Assembly (NCBI GenBank): GCA_031761405.1
Contig: JASEVX010000003.1
Coordinates: 146,955,527-147,019,526 of the forward strand
Direction of reading: 5' to 3'
From: Serripes groenlandicus
Lineage: Eukaryota > Mollusca > Bivalvia > Cardiida > Cardiidae
DNA length: 64,000 nucleotides
A program made the position numbers and the translations under genes. Shown here in pieces: positions 10,330 through 20,830 of the stretch (the first letter of the stretch is position 1; each line of letters opens with the position of its first letter). The notes beneath the pieces are model-generated. The model ran no database searches and had not been told where the DNA came from. It worked only from the letters and a program-made list of their open reading frames with translations.

Positions 10330-10620
10330 TTACTTTTTGTTGTTTGGTGTTTTACCACGATTTCAACAATATTTTAGTTATTTCACGGTATTTCCTGGGT
10401 TAGTTACCAGTACTAATATCCTGACACCGGCGAGTCAGTCGTAATAATAATTCCGTAACCCTGAACACCAAGAAGGGAAGGCAACGACCTGGCCCAGGAT
10501 TGAACCTACGACCTTCCGTAACCGAGATTGTCCCATGCAACTGGCAACTGGCTACCTTTCCACACACAATAGTTAGCCGAGTGTGTGTTGAAGAAGAATG
10601 ACAATAGTCACAATGGCTTT
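10330..10620 (-). mobile_element. SINE-like repeat
   Basis: On the minus strand a B-box-like GGTTCAATCCTGGGCC is followed by a body with GTGTTCAGGGTTACGG. The latter is shared with the SINEs at 18495 and 30865. The ends are diverged. Confidence 0.5.
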
Positions 10621-10679
10621 AGAAAGTACTTTAAACAACCCCTCCATCCCCATAAGTAATATTAAAAATTATATATATT

Positions 10680-10965
10680 GCTAGTTGCACGGTTGTTGAA
10701 TCTGAATGCTGTTGAACGAGGATTTGTGAGTTAGAATCCTTGTTCGGCTTTTCATTCTTGTCGAATGACAGAAGTCATTATGAGTTGTGGCGTTCTTCTC
10801 CCACCAAAAGGATAAAGGTCTAAGAAGAGGTCTTGGAAGAATGTTGTGTGGAGTACTGGTGCGAAAGGGCCATGAACAAATTAATCATTTGAATTTGTAG
10901 GCGTGATATAACTAAAAAGACTGTTTAAAACGTCGTTAAATTCCAATCAACTAACCAACGAATAC
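10680..10965 (+). mobile_element. SINE, diverged
   Basis: A degenerate head (GAGTTAGAATCCTTGTTCGGC) is followed by a body with GAATGACAGAAGTCAT. The 3' tail AAAACGTCGTTAAATTCCAATCAACTAAC is shared with the copies at 18495 and 52250. Confidence 0.6.
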
Positions 10966-11328
10966 GTTTTTCATATAATAAATATGTTACTATATTGTCA
11001 TCCGCTACCTGTAATTACTGGAGCGTTTACTATATAATGCTCCCAAATATGGTCAAAACCTGTCATACAGGAGTGAAAAATGAGAGCATCAGCTTGCTCA
11101 GGTATTGTTACGTTCTAGCCACGTCTAGTAAACAATGTCCTAAACCTACATTTATAAACATGCGAGCAAGGCGACACATTAGTTGTGATCTACGTAAATA
11201 AACCTTATGGTATTTGCGTCAAGTTTATATCAAGATCAACCTTCGGTTACCCGCAGTCTAATCTTGACATGCATTGGTAGCGAAACAGTCAAAGAACAGT
11301 CGAGCGCTGATCTGCGAAAAACATCCTT
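10966..11328. other. intergenic DNA, nothing recognised
   Basis: A 68-codon ORF at 10995-11201 has no support. No repeat is evident. Confidence 0.4.
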
Positions 11329-11475
11329 AACCCCCCTTTCCCACATACAACAATTCTGCAGCAGACGACTTTGAAAACATCTAGAAATAAATATGGAAAC
11401 TCTGAAAATGAACGTACATTAATTGAATAGAGTTAAAAAGCATGGTGACAAAGGGAGAAATTGCACCAGAGAGAT
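11329..11475 (+). mobile_element. piggyBac-type MITE (family P), left half
   Basis: TTAACCCCCCTTTCCCACATAC, CTGCAGCAGACGACTTTGAAAAC and GGTGACAAAGGGAGAAATTGCAC mark the left half up to the central hairpin; the right half is absent. Confidence 0.8.
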
Positions 11476-11570
11476 AAAGGAGATAATATCGATCTATTTT
11501 GAGAGATAAATACTCATTTATAGAATAAATTGAAATACGGCTGTCCGTACATACACACATGGGATGAAAC

Positions 11571-11813
11571 ATATGAGCCGTTCCGCGAGAAAACCAACTT
11601 TATATACTCTGCGTAATGTATCAATTCAGATCCAGACCGACACATTCCGTCTAATGGTGATAGAGGTATAGAGTAATGATTCCTGAAACAGAAATTCCAC
11701 AGGAGGCAAAACAGTGTCTGTCCGGGTTAGCCTGCGCGTCATGTTTAGGCTGATCCGGGTCGATACTTTACGCAGAGTCCACAATGCTGGTTTTCTCGTG
11801 GGACGGCTCATAT
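11571..11813 (-). mobile_element. MITE family A, near-complete
   Basis: Inverted ends ATATGAGCCGTTCCGCGAGAAAACCAAC and GGTTTTCTCGTGGGACGGCTCATAT enclose the family interior (GATTCCTGAAACAGAAATTCC, GGGTTAGCCTGCGCGTCATG). Confidence 0.9.
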
Positions 11814-12117
11814 GGAGTTATATCAGTACTTTGAAATGACCACGTTTTCGCACGCCACACCTTGTTGTTTGTGATACAGGTGGAGGAGAAACTTCGTGAC
11901 GTAGTTTAAACATTCCTCAACAACCGGATAGGTAGATCAGACAACCAACAACATCCATTTAAAAGTGACCATGTTTTACACCAATAATGAAACTATCTTG
12001 AGATATTAATTAATATACACCCCACTGACCTATCGTGATGTGTACATCATTATATGATCCGCGTCGGGCGGTTTCGGGTTTTATTGACTCTCCGTAACGG
12101 GGCAATACGATGATTTA
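11814..12117. other. intergenic DNA, nothing recognised
   Basis: No ORF, repeat or regulatory motif that I can support. Confidence 0.35.
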
Positions 12118-12515
12118 TTGGCGTGGAACTAATGGGGCTACATTCTATGTTTTTTTATCAAAAGATACATCTAGGATTAAATTACATGTAGACGGACAGT
12201 GAAGGCGCTGGTAAGACTGTGTGGATGTAGAGGCTCGTCTGAGTCTTCACAGTACGCAGATCCATAACGCCCCAAAATCACTAGACGAGTATCATATATA
12301 TTAGCCGCGTCTGGAGATTTAGGGTCTGTGTGCGTCCCGGTATTTATATCAGATACAGTGTTATTGCCATGAAACCCGCAAGGCCACAAGTCTAGTTCAC
12401 TATCTGAAGGTGTATCTTCATCTCTTTTAAACGAATACGGACAGTGAAGACTCTGGTGAGACTGTGCGTATGTATAGACTCATCAGAGTCTTCACTGTCC
12501 ACTCAAAACGTCAAA
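12118..12515 (+). mobile_element. second copy of the satellite-bearing dispersed element
   Basis: ATTGGCGTGGAACTAATGGGGCT matches 4128 onward. Two units of the inverted motif follow: GTGAAGGCGCTGG..CTGAGTCTTCAC at about 12195-12253 and GTGAAGACTCTGG..AGAGTCTTCACTG at about 12442-12500. Here the internal motif has not expanded into a long array. Confidence 0.6.
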
Positions 12516-12635
12516 TAATCCGACGCTGATCAAATGTTGTATCTGGTGGGATTTTGTATCAGTTGTCATGCCGTACATGCAACAAAACCTCAAATAATCC
12601 AAAGCAGATCAAAGGTATTGTATCTAATGGGTTTA

Positions 12636-12742
12636 GATACTAGTTGTCACGCGGTATGAATGTGGGTACCAGTTGTCTAAAGAGTCACGCGGTATGAATG
12701 TGGGTACCAGTTGTCGAAGGAGTCATGCGGTATGAATGTAAT
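12636..12742 (+). repeat. ~41-bp tandem repeat, three units
   Basis: GTCACGCGGTATGAATGTGGGTACCAGTTGTC occurs twice and a diverged third GTCATGCGGTATGAATGT follows. Confidence 0.75.
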
Positions 12743-12785
12743 TAATTGAATATCGTATCATCGTCTTTATTTAAAATTATAATTC

Positions 12786-13085
12786 TATTCATAATTGTTG
12801 ACTGATTGATTGAGGCTTAACGCCGTTTTCAACAATTTGTCAGTCATATCCAGGAGTCCAGTTCTCCTGCTGATGCGTTTCCTAGCTTTCTCACACCAGT
12901 TCTCCACAGAACATACTTTCCAAGCAACTGGCTACTTCTTCCACATAGACTGTTAGTCCATTGGTGAAAGACGAATGACGCAGTGACTTTTGTCAAACGT
13001 CGGAAATAATGTTGGCCGAGCTTGTATTCGAACTCATAACCCCTGGATTGACATCCCGCGTCGCTACCGACTGAGCTACTAGGGT
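12786..13085 (-). mobile_element. full-length tRNA-derived SINE
   Basis: Read on the minus strand it starts TAGTAGCTCAGTCGGTAGCG (A box) and continues with GAGTTCGAATAC (B box). The unique body holds GACAAAAGTCACTGCGTC, and GGCGTTAAGCCTCAATCAATCAGT ends it. This is the best copy in the window and defines the family. Confidence 0.88.
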
Positions 13086-13585
13086 TCGGCGAAAAAGGTG
13101 CACATAGCGCCAGTAAACAAATGGACCATAACCTTTCGTGATAGGGAATTCAGGGTTCATTCCTTGGTCGGGAAAAAACAAAATCTTTGAATTGGCATTG
13201 TTTTCCCTAATGGGCGAACGATGGGTTTTGGGGATAGCAAATGGACTGACATGGTGTTAGAATTAACTTTACCTCTGTTCCACTACCCTATGATATAATT
13301 CAAACACTCTTGGGAAGGAAGTAAAATAGGGTTAAATTAGAGGTTTTCCTATTGTATCAAACATTTAGCGTGCATCTTAATGAATTATAATGCGAATTTG
13401 ATAATTGTACTGCTTTAAAGTTATCGTATTTTGGTAATAATGATGATTTCATAAAGCTGTCGTATTTAGGTATTATGATCCCTTCAAAAGGTTAACGTGT
13501 GCATTTCACTGGTTATATTGAAGCAGGATATTAGGTTTGTTTAAGATATAGTTTTTATCGGATAATTTCTTCAATATACTGTATT
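13086..13585. other. intergenic DNA, nothing recognised
   Basis: AT-rich, with degenerate early forms of the following 35-bp repeat from about 13430 (ATCGTATTTTGGTAATAATGAT). Confidence 0.4.
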
Positions 13586-14045
13586 TAGAAGTTATGCTGC
13601 TTTCCTTAAGATACCGTATTTAGGAACTATTATCCTTTCTTTTAGATACCGTATTTAGGAACTATTATCCTTTCTTTTAGATACCGTATTTAGGAACTAT
13701 TATCCTTTTTTTTTAGATACCGTATTTAGGAACTATTATCCTCTCTTTTTGATACCGTATTTAGGAACTATTATCCTTTCTTTTAGATACCGTATTTAGG
13801 AACTATTATCCTTTCTTTTAGATACCGTATTTAGGAACTATTATCCTCTTTTTTCGATACCTTATATAGGAACTATTATCCTCTCTTTTTGAGACCGTAT
13901 TTAGGAACTATTATCCTTTCCTTAAGATACCGTATTTAGGAACTATTATCCTTTCTTTTAGATACCGTATTTAGGAACTATTATCCTTTCTTTTAGATAC
14001 GGAATTTAGGAACTATTATCCTTTCTTTTAGATACGGAATTTATT
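13586..14045 (+). repeat. 35-bp tandem array
   Basis: About 13 units of GATACCGTATTTAGGAAC followed by TATTATCCTTTCTTTTA, degenerating at both ends. No coding potential. Confidence 0.92.
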
Positions 14046-14202
14046 AATTATCTAATTGACTTTAAGCAGGAATGTAGAGTATACATTTTATACATTTAGT
14101 TTTAGATTCCTACAGTATTTATGAACTATGATGATTACGTTAACATATCGTATATCTGAGTATAACATTTTATTATAGTGTACTACTTTCATATATCACG
14201 TT

Positions 14203-14570
14203 CAGGGGCGTAACTAGGTAAATATAAAGTATACACACAAATGAGATAGGGGGTCGGACATATTCCGTAGGGAAAATTTGAAATCCTACATTGCATATAG
14301 TGAACTCAGATGGTCATTTCAGTCATACCGAGAACACAAACTAGCTTTATCACATGCAGATGTGTTGGCATTATCGAACGAAATCAACGCTAACCACTCT
14401 CAGCCTTCAGTTTTGATTGCATGTTACCTTTCCTGCCGAATGGCGTACGTGCGTATACATGGGAAGGCGCCTGGTGTATATGAACATAATGCTTACGTTA
14501 AGATAATTGAGTTTTCGCTATTGCTGTGTTTAACAAAGTATGCGAAAATGAATATTCAAAAGTGACATTT
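14203..14570 (+). other. possible hAT-like element remnant with a 95-codon ORF
   Basis: CAGGGGCGTAACTAGG at about 14203 resembles the CAGGGG-type end of hAT transposons. The ORF at 14278-14565 follows it, but I recognise no zinc finger, transposase or dimerisation motif in it. Splice sites and a matching right end were not found. Confidence 0.25.
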
Positions 14571-14847
14571 TTTTTCTAAATTAATATCTATTTGAATAAT
14601 AATGTGGCCCTTCAGGCCTTTTAATACTCATTAAACTTTTGAACTTATGTTGGGTTTGTGGTGGTGTAAGTCAATCAGAGCGTTTGACCAGAATGCTTCA
14701 TTGGACATATATATTATCGAAGGTAGATCGGCCTTGACTATTTCACCCTGGCATATCACTGAAAGGTCGTTTGTGCGAGTGGATATGACACATTCGAATG
14801 ATATGGTGGCTAAGACACATTCGAATGATATGGTGGCTAAGACGTTT

Positions 14848-15885
14848 GGGGATGTATGGGAATGTATGGGAATGTATGGGAATGTATGGGAATGTATTGG
14901 GATGTATGGGAATGTATGGGAATGTATGGGAATGTATGGGGATGTATGGGAATGTATGGGAATGTATTGGGATGTATTGGAATGTATGGGAATGTATGGG
15001 AATGTATTGGGATGTATGGGAATGTATGGGAATGTATGGGAATGTATGGGAATGTATTGGGATGTATGGGGATGTATGGGAATGTATTGGGATGTATGGG
15101 AATGTATGGGGTTGTATGGGAATGTATGGGGATGTATGGGAATGTATGGGGATGTATGGGAATGTATGGGAATGTATTGGGATGTATTGGGATGTATGGG
15201 AATGTATGGGAATGTATTGGGTTGTATGGGGATGTATGGGAATGTATTGGGATGTATGGGAATGTATGGGAATGTATGGGGGATGTATGGGAATGTATGG
15301 GAATGTATGGGAATGTATGGGAATGTATGGGAATGTATGGGGATGTATGGGAATGTATGGGGATGTATGGGGATGTATGGGAATGTATGGGGATGTATGG
15401 GAATATATGGGGTGTATGGGAATGTATGGGGATGTATAGGGATGTATGGGGATGTATGGGAATGTATGGGGATGTATAGGGATGTATGGGAATGTATGGG
15501 AATGTATGGGGATGTATGGAAATGTATTGGGATGTATGGGAATGTATGGGAATGTATGTGGTGTATGGGAATGTATGGGGATGTATGGGGATGTATAGGG
15601 ATGTATGGGGATGTATGGAAATGTATGGGAATGTATGGGGGATGTATAGGGATGTATAGGGATGTATGGAAATGTATGGGAATGTATAGGGATGTATGGG
15701 AATGTATGGGAATGTATGGGGATGTATGGGAATGTATGGGGATGTATGGGAATGTATGGGGATGTATAGGGATGTATAGGGATGTATGGGAATGTATGGG
15801 AATGTATAGGGATGTATGGGAATGTATGGGAATGTATGGGGATGTATGGGAATGTATGGGGATGTATGGGGATGTATGGGAATGT
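14848..15885 (+). repeat. 10-bp minisatellite, about 104 units
   Basis: Consensus GGGAATGTAT with GGGGATGTAT, TGGGATGTAT and AGGGATGTAT variants. A 10-bp period reads through all three frames without a stop, which explains the 426- and 372-codon ORFs here; none is a believable protein. The plus strand carries GGG every 10 bases for 1 kb, matching a G-quadruplex pattern of loops of 7. Confidence 0.97.
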
Positions 15886-15889
15886 CTAA

Positions 15890-16500
15890 CAAATGAACAT
15901 TTTCAGACCGATAAGAAATTATTGTAGGAAAATGAGAATCGCTCGTTATAAACAATTCCTATTTTCCATCAAAAGCTTTAAACAATAGACGTCTGCCATA
16001 CCTACAAAAAGAGTCGGAGTCAGTTATAAGAGGGTATGGGAAAGATGAGATATAACAAAAGAACATTAAATATCTCATTTATGTCTAGATATTTGGTTGT
16101 CGCCATACAGTAATTTTCATCAGATTTTTGTCACGCAATGCAAACAAGTAAAATCACTATTCTTTAACAATTGTCATTAACTTCAGGGCAGAACTATGTC
16201 AAATGTCATTGCATTAGATGGGAACAAAACAGTAACCATATCATATTACGTTCATTCCTTCTGGTGGTACGAGCTAAAAAGTAATGGTTATATAGTTATC
16301 AAAGATCTGCTAATTGGCACAGTCGTCCAATTTCACCCGGTCCATTCTATCTGGCATGTTTTATGTCAAAAGTAATTATTATGTTATAATGACCACTAAT
16401 TGACCAGTCATGTGACCCGTGGCTTATCTGGGCCTTTTGTGAGACATAGTAGCTCCTATTTGTATTAATTAAATACCTTGCTTTAAGCCAGTTCAACAGT
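15890..16500. other. intergenic DNA, nothing recognised
   Basis: No ORF or repeat that I can support. Confidence 0.35.
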
Positions 16501-16505
16501 TTGAG

Positions 16506-16735
16506 TCACGTGACACGAAAACCGACCTTCATGTATACGTGTTAAGGTAATAACATTATGTATATGTCATATCTTGGCGACCAGCCTGTGATTCCGCGGA
16601 TCTGCTCTGTTCGCTTCCTAGTCGTGAAAGCATCGATGTAGCCTCCCTTGACACATGACTTCTGTCCACTAACCACCCATAACATTTAATCCTAACTGCT
16701 TCTAATTCAATATACCCGAACGTCGGTTTTCGTGT
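16506..16735 (+). mobile_element. MITE family B with ACACGAAAACCGAC ends
   Basis: Left ACACGAAAACCGACCTT and right GTCGGTTTTCGTGTGGCG form a short terminal inverted repeat around 230 bp. A lone end of the same family occurs near 26465 (TCACACGAAAACCGACCTT). Confidence 0.7.
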
Positions 16736-16973
16736 GGCGTTGTTCTGTTAATGAACTCAATTATAAATAGTAAGAAAGCTATGCATTTTCAATTCCAAGA
16801 GTTATGTTGTTTGCTCTATCACGAACATTTAGCGAGTAAAAACGTGTATGCAGACAATTAATTTGTAAAAAAAATATATCTGTGAAAATCGTTATTCGTC
16901 GATCATAAAAAGATGAAAAATAGTATATGGGAATACACGCGTTAGAATGTGTGCACAGGATGAAACCTTCATT

Positions 16974-17200
16974 TAACCCTTTCCTACCTGTAGATGCATT
17001 ATAACGCATCTGCAGCAGACGACTTTTGAAAATAGTCTGGCCAAAGGAGAAATTGCGCATAATGAGCAATTTCTCCTTTAGCCACAATGTTTTAACTCTT
17101 TTTAATATTGAAACCTTAATATATAGAGATTTTTCATGTTTTTACCAATATAGTATCGAAGTCGTCTGCTGGAAATTTGTTGTATGTGGGAAAGGCTTAA
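16974..17200 (+). mobile_element. piggyBac-type MITE (family P), full copy with TTAA at both ends
   Basis: TTAACCCTTTCCTACCTG..GTGGGAAAGGCTTAA. The central hairpin is GGAGAAATTGCGC..GCAATTTCTCC. Confidence 0.9.
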
Positions 17201-17727
17201 ATGACGACAAACATAACGTGGTGGCATTGGTAATGTTTTAGAAAGCTAATGGAACTTGGTGTTAAACCTTAATCATGTCAATCAAAATGTACGCTGACAT
17301 TATTAACTCATTAACACAATTCAAAATACGGAACTGTTGTTTGTGCCTGTCGGCCATGTATTTCAAGTAGCATTTTAGCGTTAATATAAACAAGAACACA
17401 GTCTGCATTGTCAAAACAAACACAGAATTGTTAAGTTTGAAATTGATTGGCTAGATTCTAACTGGTGCGTCTGTATACAAAAAGGTCGCATATGCGTGGT
17501 ACAAACAAACACATAAAAACAAAGTATAACATATTCTCCGATTTCTATTCCAACCCATAGCCCGGTGGATTCCTATAATTTATATCATCGTTCTTGATGT
17601 TGAGTTTTCAAGTCCATTTTTCATATATAATTGTAGAAATAATGATGGAGATAAATATAAACGAACAGAACGAACGTTGATCAACACATTTACTGGTTGA
17701 TTGTTTGTAGACATCGTTCGTCAATGA
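17201..17727. other. intergenic DNA, nothing recognised
   Basis: AT-rich without supported features. Confidence 0.35.
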
Positions 17728-17932
17728 TCAACCCTTTCTCATATACAACAAATCTACGGCAGACGACTTTGAAAACATATAGACATTAGTATATAAAATC
17801 TCTGTAAATGAAAATACTATTAATGAATGGAGAGGAAAAGATTTTGACACAAAGTCAAAATTGCTTGTCATGAGCAATTTCTCCTTTTGCAGCAATGTCT
17901 CAAAAAGTTGTCTGCTGCCGAAGCATCAAAAT
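17728..17932 (+). mobile_element. piggyBac-type MITE (family P)
   Basis: CAACCCTTTCTCATATAC, GGCAGACGACTTTGAAAAC and the hairpin AATTGCTCGTCATGAGCAATT are followed by GTTGTCTGCTGCCG. It lies directly before a second copy. Confidence 0.8.
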
Positions 17933-17939
17933 GCAAACT

Positions 17940-18127
17940 GTAACCCACTCTTTCCCACAAACAGTAAATCTGAAGCAGACGACTTTGAAAAAGTCTACTC
18001 AAAATTATGGAAAATCTCTTTAACTGAAAACAAAATGAAAACATTGTGGCAAAAGGAGAAATTGCTCGTTTTGAGCAATTTCTCATTTTGTCACAATGTT
18101 TTCAAAAGTCGTCTGGGAATAGGTTAA
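17940..18127 (+). mobile_element. piggyBac-type MITE (family P)
   Basis: AACCCACTCTTTCCCACAAAC and AGCAGACGACTTTGAAAAAG lead to the GAGAAATTGCTCG..GAGCAATTTCTC hairpin. GTCGTCTGGGAATAGGTTAA closes the element. Confidence 0.8.
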
Positions 18128-18269
18128 AAGCAGGATGAGATGTGTGGAATGTATGACTACAACAGGCCTATCCTGACGTCAAACGTCAGCAGCGTGTGAC
18201 GACGCTGTGAGGTCAATCATACAGAGGCTGTAGTATATGATTCACGTTCTAGATATGATTTATTAATAT

Positions 18270-18365
18270 CAACCCTTCCTAATGCAGACCCTTCTTTACA
18301 CAGCTGCCGCAGACGAGTTTTGTAAACTGTGTGACAAAAGTAGATATTGCTCATAATGTGAGTAA
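18270..18365 (+). mobile_element. piggyBac-type MITE (family P), left half
   Basis: CAACCCTTCC, GCCGCAGACGAGTTTTG and GTGTGACAAAAGTAGATATTGCTC; the right half is missing. Confidence 0.6.
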
Positions 18366-18494
18366 ATATACCTACCGAGGTTGCAACTGAAAAGATTTGA
18401 AAATAGTTTTATATTCATTATTTAGTATGATCAAACTCAATTGTTTCACTAATATTTTGACAATTGATCCCTATTTAGCGGTTTCCTGATTGTT

Positions 18495-18785
18495 AAAATG
18501 TCGGATATGCACTTGGCTAACATCCGCTGCCTGCCCGTAAACTTCTCCGTACACCTCGAGCGCGGGAGACATGGGTTCGAGCCTCGGTCGTGCCATACAA
18601 AAATTCTTTACAAATGTTAGCAATGACTTCCCTCCTTGGTGGTCAGGGTTACGGGTAAAGTATTCGACTGATACATACTCGGTGTCAGCATGAATAATAC
18701 CGGTGGTACTGGTAGATTACACACGGAACGTCCTGGTATAACCAACATACTGTTTTAAAGCGGCGTTAAAACTCCAATCAAAGAA
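18495..18785 (+). mobile_element. SINE, near-complete
   Basis: A degenerate A region is followed by the B box GGGTTCGAGCCTCGG. The body contains AGCAATGACTTCCCTCCTTGG and CAGGGTTACGG, and the tail is AAAGCGGCGTTAAAACTCCAATCAAAG. The head differs from the 12786 family, so it is a second SINE type with a similar tail. Confidence 0.75.
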
Positions 18786-18909
18786 ATCAAACAGCCTATA
18801 ACGCGTCATGGGTCCTTTTATAGCAACACGGTCTACGATAAATAATATCTATTAATAAGCATACATTAATTTAGCGCGGGGAGCGACTCCTGAAGGCGTA
18901 GTATTTGGC

Positions 18910-18917
18910 TATAAATA
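18910..18917 (+). promoter_or_regulatory. TATA box of the Thr-rich secreted-protein gene
   Basis: TATAAATA in the context TTTGGCTATAAATACTGAC, 84 bp before the ATG at 19001. A start of transcription about 30 bp downstream (near 18940, GACAGTAA) would give a 5' leader of about 60 bases. Confidence 0.7.
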
Positions 18918-19000
18918 CTGACAGAAGTTTTGATTTCGACAGTAAAAGTGAAGTAGTTGACCACTGAACTTTCGACAAAAAACATTATCAATCCTTTAGT

Positions 19001-19040
19001 ATGGAATTCCAAAGTCGGACACTAATTTATTCTCTGTTTG
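19001..19040 (+). CDS. exon 1 (signal peptide) of the Thr-rich mucin-like protein gene
   Basis: ATG at 19001 opens MEFQSRTLIYSLF and the exon ends in phase 1 before a good donor, TTTG|GTAAGTTG. Joined to the acceptor TTTTCAG| at 20830, the reading frame completes a classic signal sequence (LFVVISLSLTKGAS), with likely cleavage near the end of that segment. The in-frame ATG at 20788 inside the intron would give a poorer N-terminus and lies before the acceptor, so the spliced model is preferred. The TATA box at 18910 supports transcription from here. A 5' exon that codes little besides the signal peptide is common in secreted matrix proteins. The intron is 1,790 bp and holds an ATT microsatellite and a family-P MITE. 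Confidence 0.75.
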
Positions 19041-19267
19041 GTAAGTTGATTATTTCTATTTAATAAAACCTGACCACTTGACCGTTCTGGTGAAGGCACA
19101 TCTAATTGTATTTTTTATTGTATTTTTATGCTGTAAATTTTGAAAGTAATGATTTAAAATATGTTCATGATATTTACAATACTTTGTGACACCATGCAAG
19201 ATCGTTCTACATATCACGGTCAGCGTCGCTATTTTGTTTTATTATTTTTAATAAATGGACACGCGCT

Positions 19268-19345
19268 AACTTGAATATTTGCAATAATTCGAATATATCA
19301 TATAACTCGAATATGTCATATAACTCGAACCAATTCCTGGAACGG
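19268..19345 (+). repeat. short copy of the 17-bp TCGAATAT repeat
   Basis: AATTCGAATATATCATATAACTCGAA units end in AACTCGAACCAA, as in the array at 3344-3640. It sits in intron 1 of the Thr-rich gene. Confidence 0.7.
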
Positions 19346-19527
19346 AACTTTCCTTTGATAACAACACTATTTTCTTCATAAGACTTTATCGCTGACTTGC
19401 TTTTTATAAGAAAAAACATGAATTACGACACAGAAACTAAATAAACTACTTTCAGCATTAACAGAGGGAATACTCGAACACAAAGTAATTTATTGGTCCT
19501 TTTAGAATTATCGCCAGTCGACTTTTT

Positions 19528-19735
19528 TATTATTATTATTAATATTATTATTATTATTATTATTATTATTATCATTATTATTTCTATGATTATTATCATT
19601 ATTATCATTACTGTATTACTATATTATTTGTATTCAATTAATCCCCGAACGGAGGAACTAAAGAAAATGATGCATGAATATGTTTATTATTATCATTGTT
19701 ATTATTTTTATTATTGTTACTACTAATATGACACG
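19528..19735 (+). repeat. ATT/ATC microsatellite
   Basis: Interrupted TTA/TCA trinucleotide runs in intron 1 of the Thr-rich gene. They create Ile-rich ORFs on both strands (19423-19608 and 19493-19726) that are not genes. Confidence 0.9.
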
Positions 19736-19937
19736 AAAACAATAGTTCGTATTCGCATATATTAGCCATGATGTATATGCATATACTGATATAGTGCTTT
19801 CAAACAAGTGAAACGTTTTTTTAAATTAAATGATGATGTTTATCATTGTATTATTTTTTGTCATTATTATCGTTATAATATTTATAATAATTGTAATTCA
19901 TATCATCATTTTTATCAGTAATTTCCTATTTTATTTG

Positions 19938-20158
19938 TTAATCCTTTCCCACATACAGACTTTCTGACGTCTCTGCAGTCAAAAACTTTTGAAAACATTG
20001 TGGCAAATGGAGAAATTGCTCAAGATGAGCAATTTCACCATTAGCCACAATGTTTTCAACTTTATTTCATAATCAAATTTTCATCTATAGTAAGTTTCCA
20101 TATTTCTACACACATATAGTCGTCTGCTTCAGATTTGTTGTATTTGGGAAAGAGTTAA
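19938..20158 (+). mobile_element. piggyBac-type MITE (family P), full copy with TTAA at both ends
   Basis: TTAATCCTTTCCCACATAC..TTGGGAAAGAGTTAA with the hairpin GAGAAATTGCTCAAGATGAG..CAATTTC. It lies in intron 1 of the Thr-rich gene. Confidence 0.88.
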
Positions 20159-20830
20159 TCTGTAATGAATAGTAGTTTCATGTTAGGAAAGATCAATTTG
20201 CTTGTGTCCTGTTCCAACAATCTGCCATCTTCAGAAACACTGTAAATCGATTGCATAGGAAAATGATCGTCTATAACAAGTTCCTTTTGAAAAGGTGATA
20301 TAATATTTTATAGTTTTGAACGTATTTCATCTTTGCTTTCAAAAGTCTTTCTCTGCATGAGTGTCGAAGTTCACCTGGATAGTCGTGGTTAATTCACACG
20401 GTGTCTGTCTACCAACGTAAACTAAAACGAGTTCGAAACATGTGTTGCACACAATTTAATGACATGTACACAGTTAAGTAGAAGCAATTGTTTTCTATAT
20501 AGTTTGTATTAGATGAGCCGTATTCATACTTTCCCTGGTACAGTTGGCAATTTATGTCAATAAGTATTACGAAACAAAGAGAAATTGCTCAAAGGGAGAG
20601 TCAAAATATAGCTGCTGAACTCAGGTGGCTGCTTAATACAAGTAATATACAGATGAAATTGTTGTTTATGCTAATTTTCATGTGTTTGCTTAATACAACT
20701 TGGCTGCTTAACAGAGGTGACCATAAACACAAGTTTGACTGTACTTTCAAAGCTAACGTCTTTAAAACAATCAACTAATGTAAACGATTGCTACAACAGT
20801 TCTATGTATATCTTAATCTTTCATTTTCAG

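Noticed and set aside
12786..13085. tRNA gene (A and B boxes with GCTCAGTCGGTAG and TTCGAA)
   Set aside because: No cloverleaf with a paired acceptor stem; the head is joined to a SINE body and tail and is repeated elsewhere (1711, 33840).
14647..15955. Long ORFs of 426, 213, 207 and 372 codons
   Set aside because: All are readings of the GGGAATGTAT decamer array in different frames and strands; no start context, domain or codon bias supports a protein.
19423..19726. Ile-rich ORFs on both strands
   Set aside because: Products of the ATT microsatellite in intron 1 of the Thr-rich gene.
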